This document shows, one piece after another, positions 15,565 to 25,528 of a DNA stretch of 64,000 nt; within the stretch, counting starts at the first letter, position 1, and each line of letters opens with the position of its first letter. The position numbers and the translations under genes were made by a program. The DNA comes from Crocinitomicaceae bacterium (GTDB lineage Bacteria > Bacteroidota > Bacteroidia > Flavobacteriales_D > Crocinitomicaceae), in the NCBI GenBank assembly GCA_023957475.1, contig JAMLHA010000001.1:413562-477561 (forward strand), given 5' to 3'. Below the pieces are notes generated by a model. That model saw nothing but the letters and a program-made list of their open reading frames with translations, was not told the DNA's origin and ran no database searches.

Positions 15565-17052
15565 CTACTCAAATTTCACGCTAAAATTATCTAAATAAAT
15601 GGTTGTCTCAGAGGTGTTGTATAAATATAGCTTTATGAAGTTGGGGTTTTTTATTGTTTTTGGTAGCGGAATGGTTAAATGAAACTGTTGCCAAGCAGTT
15701 ATTTTATTGAGTTGAGATTTTATTGGATAACTATTGATGAATTTTTCATCGACGCCATATACTTCAACGTTAAATTGTGCATTGTGGTTTGAGTTTTCTT
15801 GATACATCCAAGCATCAATCGTAACAGTCTTTCGTAAACTATCAGGAATCAAATTAATAGGATATTCAAACGAAACACTAAAATCTTCTCCATTTCCTGT
15901 CTTAGATGAATGAGTTCCAGAATACGCTTGTTGATCGGTTAGGGTGTGCATTTGATTCCAAGGATTGAGCCTTTCAAAATCATTGAAAAAAGTTGTTTTG
16001 TAAGCGTCATTGACATCTATGTATTCATTGTTGTACCATTTTTTTAAGCTTTTTGCCACATTTCTAGCAATGGTTTTACGACCTTTTTCAGCATAATGCT
16101 CAGTTGTCCAATCTTGGTCAATAAATTGATCGTTTGCAACAATGTCTAAATTATTAACCACAGTTACTCCTTTCTTTGTGTAGTATTCTACCAATTTTTT
16201 CGTGTTTTCCTGCATTAAAAACAGCAAATCTTTGCCAACCAATTCTCCAGCTTTTTCTGTGTTCTCAGCGAGTAAATTAAATACCAAATTCCAGTTTCTT
16301 TTTTGTGCCAATGCAACAATATCATCAAAATCTTTGATTCTTACATTGTTGTCAAAATCAATTTGAAACCCATAGGCTTTGATGTAATGACAGGCTAATT
16401 CTATTGCTGCTTGGTCAAATACGCCTTCTTTATTTTTTACGCCGTTAGAATTGACCCAACTTTCCCATTCAGGAACATTTTTAAATGGAAATGCGTAAGG
16501 AAAATGAAACACATCTTTTTTCCATTTTCGTTTGAATTGTTGCGTACGCTCTTCTTCCGTTTTAATGTCATAACCTTTAAAAGATAGCATAAAACGATTG
16601 TATAAGACTGGGTAGGGTTGTAGCAACACTACGCTTTTTTGCAATACTGTTTCTAAGTCAGAATAAATCCATTGTGCATTGAATGAACGAAGATTGAGCG
16701 TGACAACGATTGTTTTTTTCTTGTTTGTTTCAGGTAGTTGGTTGAGTAAAACTTTGTAAATCCCAGCGTGACTTGCAGGTTTTGTAATATCATACGTATG
16801 CAATGTCGGGAAAAAATCTCCAATAAAGGCTGAAATAGGACGTTTATCAACATCTTCCAATTCCTTGTAGGTTATATTAGAGGATTCTCCTAAATAGATG
16901 ATATCAGCATCGTCAGGAATGGCTCTAACTAGATTAATGATATCAGAGTGCTTTTGAAGATCGGCTTCATAAAACCATTTTTTGTAAATGAAATTCATTC
17001 CAATTAGCAAAATGGCTAGTATTATTAATCGATATGTTACTTTTTTTGCCAT
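15565..17052 (-). CDS. Membrane-anchored SGNH-like protein partner of the MBOAT acyltransferase
   Basis: The 495-residue protein has an N-terminal membrane anchor (about residues 7-23) and then a possible SGNH-hydrolase-like domain: YLGESSN at 53-59 places a serine in a GES context, and D314..H319 (DWTTEHY) could complete the catalytic set. A C-terminal domain from about residue 355 is beta-rich and resembles a carbohydrate-binding jelly roll. It lies 5 bases after the MBOAT gene. In AlgI/AlgJ-AlgX and DltB/DltD systems an MBOAT protein moves acyl groups across the membrane and an SGNH-like partner transfers them to polysaccharide. By analogy this pair may acetylate an exported glycan; the target is unknown. 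Confidence 0.65.
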   Translation of the reverse strand: MAKKVTYRLIILAILLIGMNFIYKKWFYEADLQKHSDIINLVRAIPDDADIIYLGESSNITYKELEDVDKRPISAFIGDFFPTLHTYDITKPASHAGIYKVLLNQLPETNKKKTIVVTLNLRSFNAQWIYSDLETVLQKSVVLLQPYPVLYNRFMLSFKGYDIKTEEERTQQFKRKWKKDVFHFPYAFPFKNVPEWESWVNSNGVKNKEGVFDQAAIELACHYIKAYGFQIDFDNNVRIKDFDDIVALAQKRNWNLVFNLLAENTEKAGELVGKDLLFLMQENTKKLVEYYTKKGVTVVNNLDIVANDQFIDQDWTTEHYAEKGRKTIARNVAKSLKKWYNNEYIDVNDAYKTTFFNDFERLNPWNQMHTLTDQQAYSGTHSSKTGNGEDFSVSFEYPINLIPDSLRKTVTIDAWMYQENSNHNAQFNVEVYGVDEKFINSYPIKSQLNKITAWQQFHLTIPLPKTIKNPNFIKLYLYNTSETTIYLDNFSVKFE

Positions 17053-17057
17053 TATTG

Positions 17058-18473
17058 TCAGAATTGGAAATAAATAAATGGAAAAATTTCAACGCTTGAA
17101 AACACAATGATGCTAAATAGTAGAAAACTATAAATAAGCCATCTTCCCGCAAATGGGATGTTGTCCAATAAGGTATCGAATCGTTTGTTGTACAACAAAA
17201 TATCACTTAGAATGAATAGTGCTAATAAAATCCAAACCAATGCTGGAATTTCAAGACTTAATTGCCCAACTGCATGAAAGTTAAAAATAGAATTGAAGAT
17301 AACAAATGCTTCATGAACACTTTGACTTCTAAAAAACACCCAAATAAAGGTTACAAAAACAAAGGTCTTTATAGCCAATAAAATGTGTCCAAACGAAAAA
17401 TCAGTATGGTTGGTTTTTAGTTTTAAAAGATCGTTGGTATTTTTCTCAATTAAGTAGATAACGCCATAAAGTGCCCCCCAAATGATGAATGTCCAGTTTG
17501 CTCCGTGCCAAAAACCACTCACAATAAAAACGATTGCGATGTTCATCATCCATTTTGATTTAGTAACACGATTTCCTCCCAATGGAAAATAAAGATAATC
17601 TCTAAACCATGTGGAAAGAGAAATATGCCATCGTTGCCAAAATTCCATAATATTTTTAGCCAAATAAGGTGTCCTGAAATTATCCATTAAATCAATACCC
17701 ATAATTTTTGCACTACCTATGGCAACCAATGAATAGCCGTAAAAATCATTGTAAATTTGGAAAGAATACATGAAAACACCTTTTAACACATCCCAAGATG
17801 AGTAACTGGTGGGTGAATCGTAGATTAAATCAACGTAACTGGCCAAATTATCTGCAATTACCATTTTTATAAAAAGTCCATAAAGAATCAATCGAAAACC
17901 TTTGGATAAGTTTTCGTATTTCAGTTGATGAAATTCTTTTAATTGAGGTGTTAATCGAGAAAAACGTTCTATCGGTCCTGCAACCAACTGAGGGAAGAAG
18001 GAAACATAGAGTGCAAAATATCCCAAGTGTCGCTCTGCTTTTTGGCGGCCGAAATAAACATCAATGGTATAGCTCAAAGTCTGAAAGGTGTAAAATGAAA
18101 TACCTACTGGGAGCAATAAATTCAATACCGGGAGGTGGTGATTCATACCTATTTTATCAACTAAGAGATTGATATTTTCCGAAGCAAAATTGTAGTATTT
18201 GAATAGAAACAACGTTCCTAAATTAAATATCAAACTAACGATGAGCAATGGAGTTCTTGCTTTTTGGGTTGGAAGTTTATCCATCAAAATACCCATGTAA
18301 AAGTCAATTACCGTTGACAATACAATTAAAAGCACATATTCTACTTTCCAACACATGTAGAAGTAGTAACTTGCAGCTAACAGAAGTATCCAACGAAATT
18401 TGTGTGGAATTGCAAAATATAGAACAACAACAATCGGAAGGAAAAGAATGAAATCGATGGAATTGAACAACAT
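17058..18473 (-). CDS. MBOAT family O-acyltransferase (AlgI/DltB-like)
   Basis: The 471-residue polytopic membrane protein has about 10 or more hydrophobic segments and the MBOAT motifs: a PQLVAGPIER segment at about 161-170, FWQRWHISLSTWFRDYLY around His283, and the conserved catalytic His323 in SGFWHGANW. AlgI-type MBOATs take acyl groups from a cytoplasmic donor and pass them to extracytoplasmic acceptors. The next gene, 5 bases downstream, encodes a membrane SGNH-like partner, which supports an operon. Full length and intact motifs suggest a working enzyme. Confidence 0.88.
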   Translation of the reverse strand: MLFNSIDFILFLPIVVVLYFAIPHKFRWILLLAASYYFYMCWKVEYVLLIVLSTVIDFYMGILMDKLPTQKARTPLLIVSLIFNLGTLFLFKYYNFASENINLLVDKIGMNHHLPVLNLLLPVGISFYTFQTLSYTIDVYFGRQKAERHLGYFALYVSFFPQLVAGPIERFSRLTPQLKEFHQLKYENLSKGFRLILYGLFIKMVIADNLASYVDLIYDSPTSYSSWDVLKGVFMYSFQIYNDFYGYSLVAIGSAKIMGIDLMDNFRTPYLAKNIMEFWQRWHISLSTWFRDYLYFPLGGNRVTKSKWMMNIAIVFIVSGFWHGANWTFIIWGALYGVIYLIEKNTNDLLKLKTNHTDFSFGHILLAIKTFVFVTFIWVFFRSQSVHEAFVIFNSIFNFHAVGQLSLEIPALVWILLALFILSDILLYNKRFDTLLDNIPFAGRWLIYSFLLFSIIVFSSVEIFPFIYFQF

Positions 18474-18559
18474 ATTTTACTATTCTGTTAAAATGGATTC
18501 AAATTTATAAAAAAAATAAAAATTTTCATTAACTTTATAAAATATAAGACAGAATACAC

Positions 18560-19480
18560 ATGCCCGAAATAATTATTGACTCAAGAGAGGCTGCAATTAG
18601 TGATTCTTTGAGTGTTAAGCGGATTTTACCTTTTCGTCAACGAAGAATGGTTGGTCCATTTGTTTTTTTAGATCATGCAGGTCCATTAAGCTCTTTTCTT
18701 ACTGACATAACAAGTTTGGATGTGCTTCCTCACCCGCATATTGGTTTGTCCACATTGACCTACTTGTTTAGTGGAAGTGTTACCCATAGAGATGGGCTTG
18801 GCGTAGAGCAAATCATCAAACCTGGAGAAGTTAATTGGATGACTGCTGGGAAAGGTGTTTCACATTCGGAGCGATTTGAAAACCCCGAATTATTAAAGTC
18901 GGGTGGTTTGGAAATGTTGCAAACATGGATTGCCTTGCCAAAAGAAAAAGAAGAACTAACTCCTTCATTTGTAAACTATCAACCCAATCAATTGCCTATA
19001 CTGTCTGATAAAGGTGTTTGGATGCGGTTGATTGCAGGTGAAGCTTTCGGACAAAAAAGTTCGTTGGCAATTCATTCGCCTCTGTTTTATGTACACATGA
19101 AATTGGATAAAAATGCAACAACAAATTTACCTCATGGTTACTCAGAACGTGGTGTGTATGTTGCAAAAGGAGCTGTTGAATTGGGAGGATATACTTATAA
19201 AGTGGGGCAATTAATTGTTTTTTCAAAAAATGAAGATGCTGTTTTAACGGCTAAAGAAAATACAGAGTTGATGTTGTTGGGAGGAGAATCCTTAGGAGAG
19301 CGTTTTATTTGGTGGAATTTTGTTTCCTCAAGCAAAGAACGAATTGAACAAGCAAAAGAAGATTGGTTGTCAGGAAAAATCAGTTTACCTCCAAATGATA
19401 GTGATGAGTTTATTCCTTTACCTGTCAATAAACTTAAACCTGGAAGTAATGAAAACCCAGCACCTGGATTAATGTCATAA
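18560..19480 (+). CDS. Pirin family bicupin protein
   Basis: The 306-residue protein shows the pirin signature. His58 and His60 (LPHPHIG), His102 and Glu104 (VSHSERF) correspond to the four iron ligands of human pirin (His56, His58, His101, Glu103). A second cupin domain follows from about residue 165 (HSPLFYVHMKLD, then GYSERGVYVAKG). Bacterial pirins include quercetin dioxygenases and redox-linked regulators; the role here cannot be told. The gene is divergent from the MBOAT operon and is followed 14 bases later by uvrB. Confidence 0.88.
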   Translation: MPEIIIDSREAAISDSLSVKRILPFRQRRMVGPFVFLDHAGPLSSFLTDITSLDVLPHPHIGLSTLTYLFSGSVTHRDGLGVEQIIKPGEVNWMTAGKGVSHSERFENPELLKSGGLEMLQTWIALPKEKEELTPSFVNYQPNQLPILSDKGVWMRLIAGEAFGQKSSLAIHSPLFYVHMKLDKNATTNLPHGYSERGVYVAKGAVELGGYTYKVGQLIVFSKNEDAVLTAKENTELMLLGGESLGERFIWWNFVSSSKERIEQAKEDWLSGKISLPPNDSDEFIPLPVNKLKPGSNENPAPGLMS

Positions 19481-19494
19481 AAAGAATTTGAACG

Positions 19495-21483
19495 ATGGAA
19501 TTTCAACTTGTTTCAGATTATAAACCTACGGGAGATCAGCCCGAAGCAATTGCTCAAATTGTTGATGGGATTAAATCGGGAAGGCGATTCCAGACATTGT
19601 TAGGAGTTACAGGAAGCGGGAAAACGTTTACGGTTGCAAATGTTATCGAGCAAATCAATAAACCAACACTGATATTGTCGCACAATAAAACGTTGGCTGC
19701 TCAATTGTATGGCGAATTTAAACAGTTTTTTCCAAACAATGCAGTGGAGTACTTTGTGTCTTACTACGATTATTACCAACCAGAAGCGTATTTACCTGTA
19801 ACAGATACCTATATTGAGAAGGATTTACAGATTAATGATGAAATTGAGAAATTGCGACTATCAGCCACTTCTGCATTGTTGTCGGGGAGAAAGGATGTTG
19901 TTGTGGTTGCTTCGGTTTCATGTATTTACGGTATTGGAAACCCCAATGAGTTTGAAAAGAGCATCATCCAGTTGAAAGTTGGGGAAATTGTGCCTCGAAA
20001 TAAATTTTTATTGAAATTGGTAGAAAATTTATACGCTCGAGCACATGAGGATTTTAAACGAGGAACTTTCAGAGTTAAAGGCGATACGGTAGATATCTTT
20101 TTGGCTTATGCTGATTATGCTATTCGTATTGAATTTTGGGGCGATGAGGTGGATAAAATAATGGCAATTGATCCTGTAAATAATTCAAAATTAGAAACCT
20201 ACAACGATATCAATATTTATCCAGCCAATATCTTTGTTTCGAGCCCTGAAAACACCAAACAAGCGTTGGATCAAATTGGCGAAGACATGGTGATTCAAGT
20301 TGCTGCATTTAAAAAAGCGGGCAGGTTAGAGGAAGCGAAACGTTTGGAAGATAGGGTAAATTATGACATGGAAATGATTCGTGAATTGGGATATTGCTCG
20401 GGAATTGAAAATTATTCGCGTTATTTTGATAGAAGAAAACCTGGGGAACGCCCTTTCTGCTTGTTGGATTATTTTCCAGATGATTATTTAATGGTGGTGG
20501 ATGAAAGTCACGTGACTTTGCCTCAAGTAAAAGGAATGTATGGCGGAGACCGTTCTCGTAAAGTAAATTTGGTGGAATATGGATTCCGCTTACAAGCGGC
20601 AATTGACAACAGACCATTGAAATTTGAGGAGTTTGAAGGCATGCAAAATCAGGTGGTGTATATTTCTGCAACTCCTGCTGATTACGAATTGGAAAAATCG
20701 GAAGGGATTGTGGTGGAACAGGTCATTCGACCAACGGGATTGCTAGATCCAGTGATTGAAGTGCGACCAACAGTCAATCAGATTGATGATTTAATCGAAG
20801 AAATACATATTCGAGTTGGTTTGGATGAACGTGTATTGGTCACAACGCTCACCAAACGTATGGCAGAAGAATTGCAAAAATATTTTGATAAATTAGGCAT
20901 TCGTTGTCGCTATGTTCACAGTGAAGTAGATACCTTGGAGCGTGTTGAAATTCTACATCAATTGCGCAATGGTGTATTTGATGTGTTAATAGGTGTCAAT
21001 TTGCTTCGTGAAGGATTGGATTTGCCAGAAGTGAGCTTAGTGGTGATTTTAGATGCCGATAAGGAAGGTTTTTTGAGAAATGTGCGATCATTGGTGCAGA
21101 CAGTTGGTCGTGCAGCACGAAACATCAATGGACACGTTATCATGTATGCAGACACCATGACGGATTCAATGCAAAAAACGATTGATGAAACAGCAAGAAG
21201 ACGTGAAATTCAGTCTGAATACAATTTCAAACATGGAAAAACACCACAACCTTTGATAAAATCGAAAGAAAAAATGATTGTTATCGGGGCAAAAGAAGAA
21301 AAACAAGAAGAAAACACATTGTCAATGGTTGCTGATGTAACTGCGGAGTATGCAACGACAGGTGATTTGAAAAAACAAATTGGGACGGTTAAGAAAGCAA
21401 TGGAAAAAGCAGCTAAGGAATTGGATTTCATCGAAGCAGCTCGCTTGCGTGATGTGATGTTTGAATTGCAGGCGAAATTGTAA
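19495..21483 (+). CDS. uvrB: UvrABC excision nuclease subunit B
   Basis: The 662-residue protein is a full-length UvrB. Walker A is GVTGSGKT at residues 37-44, and the beta-hairpin region follows (VSYYDYYQPEAYLP). The DESHVTLPQ motif, the helicase motifs ISATPADYE and VGVNLLREGLDLPEVSLV-type segments (here IGVNLLREG), and the VQTVGRAARN motif VI are all present. A C-terminal UVR domain (residues about 625-660, DLKKQIGTVKKAMEKAAKELDF) would bind UvrC. It acts in nucleotide excision repair, loading on damage with UvrA. It follows the pirin gene closely and may share its transcript. Confidence 0.97.
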   Translation: MEFQLVSDYKPTGDQPEAIAQIVDGIKSGRRFQTLLGVTGSGKTFTVANVIEQINKPTLILSHNKTLAAQLYGEFKQFFPNNAVEYFVSYYDYYQPEAYLPVTDTYIEKDLQINDEIEKLRLSATSALLSGRKDVVVVASVSCIYGIGNPNEFEKSIIQLKVGEIVPRNKFLLKLVENLYARAHEDFKRGTFRVKGDTVDIFLAYADYAIRIEFWGDEVDKIMAIDPVNNSKLETYNDINIYPANIFVSSPENTKQALDQIGEDMVIQVAAFKKAGRLEEAKRLEDRVNYDMEMIRELGYCSGIENYSRYFDRRKPGERPFCLLDYFPDDYLMVVDESHVTLPQVKGMYGGDRSRKVNLVEYGFRLQAAIDNRPLKFEEFEGMQNQVVYISATPADYELEKSEGIVVEQVIRPTGLLDPVIEVRPTVNQIDDLIEEIHIRVGLDERVLVTTLTKRMAEELQKYFDKLGIRCRYVHSEVDTLERVEILHQLRNGVFDVLIGVNLLREGLDLPEVSLVVILDADKEGFLRNVRSLVQTVGRAARNINGHVIMYADTMTDSMQKTIDETARRREIQSEYNFKHGKTPQPLIKSKEKMIVIGAKEEKQEENTLSMVADVTAEYATTGDLKKQIGTVKKAMEKAAKELDFIEAARLRDVMFELQAKL

Positions 21484-21824
21484 TGAACCTGAATGAAAAT
21501 GTTATATGCATATCCGCAACCTTCCCCTAGAAATTATTTTAAAAATTATTTAGCAGAGACAAAGTCCTCCCAATAAGATTTCTCCGATAAATCGTCGAAA
21601 TGACGGGGTTAAGTGGTATTTTGGGGGATAGGTGTGAGCGAAGCTCGCACCTATCCCCTCCAACATCATTATAATGCCGTCATTCCGATGACGAAGTCGA
21701 GGAATCTTATAATTCATCAATCAATACTATCAATACTATGATTTGGGGAAAGAAACGGATAAGCATTAAATATTATATCGAACTCCAGGTTATTTAGCTT
21801 AACTCCCTAATATTTCTCTGACTA
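21484..21824. other. Intergenic region containing a large imperfect palindrome
   Basis: No gene was found between uvrB and the secreted protease gene (21484-21976). An imperfect inverted repeat spans about 21575-21708. Its core, 21624-21658, is a 16-bp stem (GGGGATAGGTG... with one G-U pair) around a GAA loop. The outer arms carry AAGATTTCTC and its partner GAGGAATCTT, plus CATTCCGATGACGAAGTCGA, a word typical of dispersed intergenic repeats in Bacteroidota. It could act as a terminator for uvrB or as a mobile palindromic repeat. Confidence 0.75.
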
Positions 21825-21965
21825 CATTTCGATAAGTGTTCGCCTGAACTCACGTCAAAGACTTTATAAAACCATCATAGAAACAGTGCTTATTCTTCAT
21901 TCAATAGTTTTTGATCATCCGTTAAACAAATTTATTCCAATTTTTTAAATACGTTTGTCTGGTCT
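21825..21965. repeat. Direct repeat copy A flanking the secreted-protease locus
   Basis: About 140 bases here align with 26458-26605 in the same orientation. A 36-base core, 21882-21917, is identical to 26516-26551. The flanks match more loosely. The two copies bracket exactly the two T9SS genes between them. Confidence 0.85.
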
Positions 21966-21976
21966 TAATCATTGGA

Positions 21977-24900
21977 TTATTTACTTTCCTCAACAATCAA
22001 TTTTCTACTTATTTTCAATTGATTATTGTTATAAATTCCAATAATATAAACACCTTGACCAAGTTTTCGGGTGTCAAGCACTTGTTCACCTTTATTGCTC
22101 GATAAAACACCGTTTAAATGCTCTCTTCCATTCAAATCAACAACACGATAATGAGCATCGATCAACTTATCATAAATCTCCCATTGAATACTAGTATATG
22201 TAGTTGATGGATTTGGATAGATAATGATATTATAAAACAATTCGTTCAATGTTTTATCAGGTAGCGTTTCATTCGTTGTAGATTTTTTCATCATGTTATT
22301 TTCACTCCACTCATAACAGATATCGTAGAAGAAACATAAAATATTTTTACAATAGCCAGCTACTCTCTTATTGTCTGAAACTGCCAAGTTTTCTAGATAA
22401 ACTATCTCTGTTGAGTCTAATTGGTTTAGTTGTCTATTATTGAGATTTTTTCTAAAGTTGATGTACGCTGAATAATGATCCAATAAATGCCATTCTTCTT
22501 TAAAATTAGTGCTTGTTAAAGCGTCATTTAATATAGATTGTGCATTATTCCAATTACCTTGTTCAATTGAAAAATCGATTAAATCAATCGCTTTTTGAAT
22601 ACTTTCTTTACTAGATTCAAAAACATCCAATACAGTGCTATCTGATTTTTCACTTGCTGTAACCTGTTGATGAACATAATCATATTCCAATACACTAATA
22701 TCTGTTGCAAGGTTTGCAATTTCTGATTCTAAAGTTGTACGAATGGTTTTTGCATCCCAATTTTGTCGAATATAATTCAACATGTATTCTGGTAAAGGGG
22801 ATACTGTGCTTAACTTTTCAATAAATCGTTCCCCTTTTGTTGCATCAGGATTTGCTATACATAATTCCAATACCATTGCATTGGGTAAAATCTGTTTTTC
22901 AAAAGCTGTCAACAATGCTTCTTGTGAAACATAAGGTGTTTTTTCCATTAACTTATTGCGTAAGTTCCACACATCTTCACTCCATTCCGTATTGATAGTC
23001 TGAATAAAATTAGATGTATTACCTCCATCTATCAATGAATAATAATTATAGAGCAAATCATTCTGAATGGTAGCTAAACTATCCATTTGTGTTTTTAAAT
23101 AGATAACACCTTTAATTGGTCCAAAACTGGATGGGCAGGAGTTGGTAGATGAAGTATAGTTCAATGCTACATTTGCTGTGTTATACGTTGGGAGAGTTGT
23201 TCCTCCATTGTGGTAATATGTTATAGGCCATGTTGTTGAATTGCTAATTGTAAAAGCACCAGATGGTGTGTTCACAAAAGTATTGCCAGCAGATTTTACT
23301 GGCGAATATTCACCTTGATAAGCTCTAATCCCATTATTTGAGAGAGTTGTAAATATAGACACAGCTGCAAGAGTATTGGCATCAAACTTGTTGCATATAA
23401 ATTGAAAACCTTGTAGGGCGTTTGATGGATGTCTATTAACTCCATATAAAAACTGACCTGTTGTTAGTCCTGTGAATTGATTTTTATAGGTGCGATTATT
23501 TTGTGTACCACTGTTTTCGATATGAATACCCATTGTAGTATAAGGGAATCCAGAGCCATAAGAAAACTGATTTTCCTCTATTGCAAAGCCAGATGAGTTT
23601 TCACTTACAATTCCAGAAGCAGACATACTTGATGGATATGGATTGCCCAGTTCAAAAGTAGAACGATTTATCACAAAATTATCCAATTCGCTAACTTCTA
23701 TACCAGTTATGTTAGTATCAAAAATAGTTTGACTAATATTAATTGTTTTTGTAGTGCCTGCTCCAGATGCTTGAATGGCTTTGTTGAATCCTGTAAATGA
23801 AGATTTAAGTAAATTTGCAGGTGGGCATGGCTGACCGATGGGAGGGGAAGTTGAACAAGCTGCTCCAACAAAGTAACCTGCATCAATGGTGTAGATAGCT
23901 CGATTTCTACTAGCATAATAAGATTTGGAGGTGATATTATTAGAAAAATGACAATTGTTAAAATAAACACCATATACAGCCCACATTCTAACATGCTCTT
24001 GAAATGCAATTTGGTCTAATGGAAAATCATCATCTATGGTAAATGTTGTATTTGTAAAACGACTAAGATTGTTGTGTTTAATAGCAGGATTCGATGGAGA
24101 GAAATTTTCATAAATCATCATGGATACAGCGCATTTGTTATTACGAAAAACGGCATCATTTGCCACAACAACTCCACCTAATTTGTTATAATCATTCGGT
24201 TTCCAATTTTGAACAGCCAAATCTGCATATTCTATTGTGCCACCATTGATGATTTCCAATTTACCTTGATAAGTTGGATTTGATTCAGGATATTGATGTT
24301 GGGTGCTTGTACCCCAAACTTCTATGCCTCGCCAGAGGTTCTTTGAATACAGAAGTTTCGTGATTACACCTCCATCAATTAATAATCTTGCCCCTGGTTT
24401 TACAATAATTTTGCAGTTATCTCCCATCAATAAACGGCAGGAAATAGTCAAAGTACTTCCTGATTCAATTACAATATCTCTATAAAGTGCAATGTCAAAA
24501 TCCCAGTTTTCATCTTCATTTATCACTACTGGAGTTTCAATTTTTGTAGTTGATTTTACATATTTTCTTACAGATTTTATTGAAAGAGCACGATGCATTT
24601 TCCCTACTTGTAAAGGCGAATAATAGAAACTGCCTGTGTTTACTCCTCCCATAATATTATTTGTACATGTATTGTTCTCTGACTCAAAGTCACAAGAAAA
24701 GCCTCCATCATGCCAGCAATTACTTTGATAATTAGTGCCAAAGACATCCCATAAGTAATCAAAAGAATTTTGATCACAACTTTCTGGACAACAAGTAGAT
24801 GGGTGATTGTAAGTATGCTTTAAATCTAACGCATGAGCTAATTCATGTGCTAGAGATTGAGTAGCAACCCAGCCAATCCCTGAAATAATAACCCAAGAAT

Positions 24901-25528
24901 GTCCTTCTATATCATCGACAGTATTACCAGTAGTTTCTGGTATAAAATCAGGATAGGGTAACATGGCGAATTGCCCACAACTTTTCCCTATCAATATTGG
25001 TAAATATTGTAATCGTTCAGAATGATATTGAGAAATATGAGAAATTTTATCACCAAAATTGCAATTATCATTTAGAGGAGTATTATTATAAAAATAAACC
25101 CTATCTTCTAATTCAAATTGAACTTTAGTATATCCTAAATCATTTACATTTGATAATGGATCAGATGGAGAGCAGTTATTATAAAAAGAATTCAACCAAA
25201 TCATCATTTGACTAATTTCATCTAATGTATTAGAATTATCTGGATAATCTGTCCCATTTCCATAATCGTCATTAAACACATGAAAAGCAATTTTTACTGT
25301 AATATTTTCAAAAGATGCACCAGGTATCCAATGAGCCATTTGCGCATAAGTATTCTGATAAAGTAGAGAATTATTTAGAGGCTTATTATCAGAACAATAA
25401 TTAGATCTAGATCCACCATGCAATAATTCCCCTATAAAGCAATTTTCATAATTAACTTGAGATAATAATAGATTTTGATTGATGTTCAAAAACACAAACC
25501 AAAAAGCAAGCCAAATAATTCTACTCAT
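21977..25528 (-). CDS. Secreted pappalysin-like metalloprotease with beta-helix and T9SS sorting domain
   Basis: The 1183-residue protein has a signal peptide (about residues 1-24). A metzincin-type domain follows, with zinc motif HELAHALDLKH (His228, Glu229, His232, His238) and a Met-turn NNIMGG at 291-295, as in M43 pappalysins, though Leu replaces the usual Gly in the zinc helix. A right-handed beta-helix-like region runs from roughly residues 330 to 800. A helical region follows, and a C-terminal T9SS type A sorting domain starts at IIIYPNPSTTYTSI. It is exported by the type IX system and is probably surface-attached or released. Its start overlaps the end of the smaller T9SS gene by 8 bases, so the two are co-transcribed. 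Confidence 0.75.
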   Translation of the reverse strand: MSRIIWLAFWFVFLNINQNLLLSQVNYENCFIGELLHGGSRSNYCSDNKPLNNSLLYQNTYAQMAHWIPGASFENITVKIAFHVFNDDYGNGTDYPDNSNTLDEISQMMIWLNSFYNNCSPSDPLSNVNDLGYTKVQFELEDRVYFYNNTPLNDNCNFGDKISHISQYHSERLQYLPILIGKSCGQFAMLPYPDFIPETTGNTVDDIEGHSWVIISGIGWVATQSLAHELAHALDLKHTYNHPSTCCPESCDQNSFDYLWDVFGTNYQSNCWHDGGFSCDFESENNTCTNNIMGGVNTGSFYYSPLQVGKMHRALSIKSVRKYVKSTTKIETPVVINEDENWDFDIALYRDIVIESGSTLTISCRLLMGDNCKIIVKPGARLLIDGGVITKLLYSKNLWRGIEVWGTSTQHQYPESNPTYQGKLEIINGGTIEYADLAVQNWKPNDYNKLGGVVVANDAVFRNNKCAVSMMIYENFSPSNPAIKHNNLSRFTNTTFTIDDDFPLDQIAFQEHVRMWAVYGVYFNNCHFSNNITSKSYYASRNRAIYTIDAGYFVGAACSTSPPIGQPCPPANLLKSSFTGFNKAIQASGAGTTKTINISQTIFDTNITGIEVSELDNFVINRSTFELGNPYPSSMSASGIVSENSSGFAIEENQFSYGSGFPYTTMGIHIENSGTQNNRTYKNQFTGLTTGQFLYGVNRHPSNALQGFQFICNKFDANTLAAVSIFTTLSNNGIRAYQGEYSPVKSAGNTFVNTPSGAFTISNSTTWPITYYHNGGTTLPTYNTANVALNYTSSTNSCPSSFGPIKGVIYLKTQMDSLATIQNDLLYNYYSLIDGGNTSNFIQTINTEWSEDVWNLRNKLMEKTPYVSQEALLTAFEKQILPNAMVLELCIANPDATKGERFIEKLSTVSPLPEYMLNYIRQNWDAKTIRTTLESEIANLATDISVLEYDYVHQQVTASEKSDSTVLDVFESSKESIQKAIDLIDFSIEQGNWNNAQSILNDALTSTNFKEEWHLLDHYSAYINFRKNLNNRQLNQLDSTEIVYLENLAVSDNKRVAGYCKNILCFFYDICYEWSENNMMKKSTTNETLPDKTLNELFYNIIIYPNPSTTYTSIQWEIYDKLIDAHYRVVDLNGREHLNGVLSSNKGEQVLDTRKLGQGVYIIGIYNNNQLKISRKLIVEESK

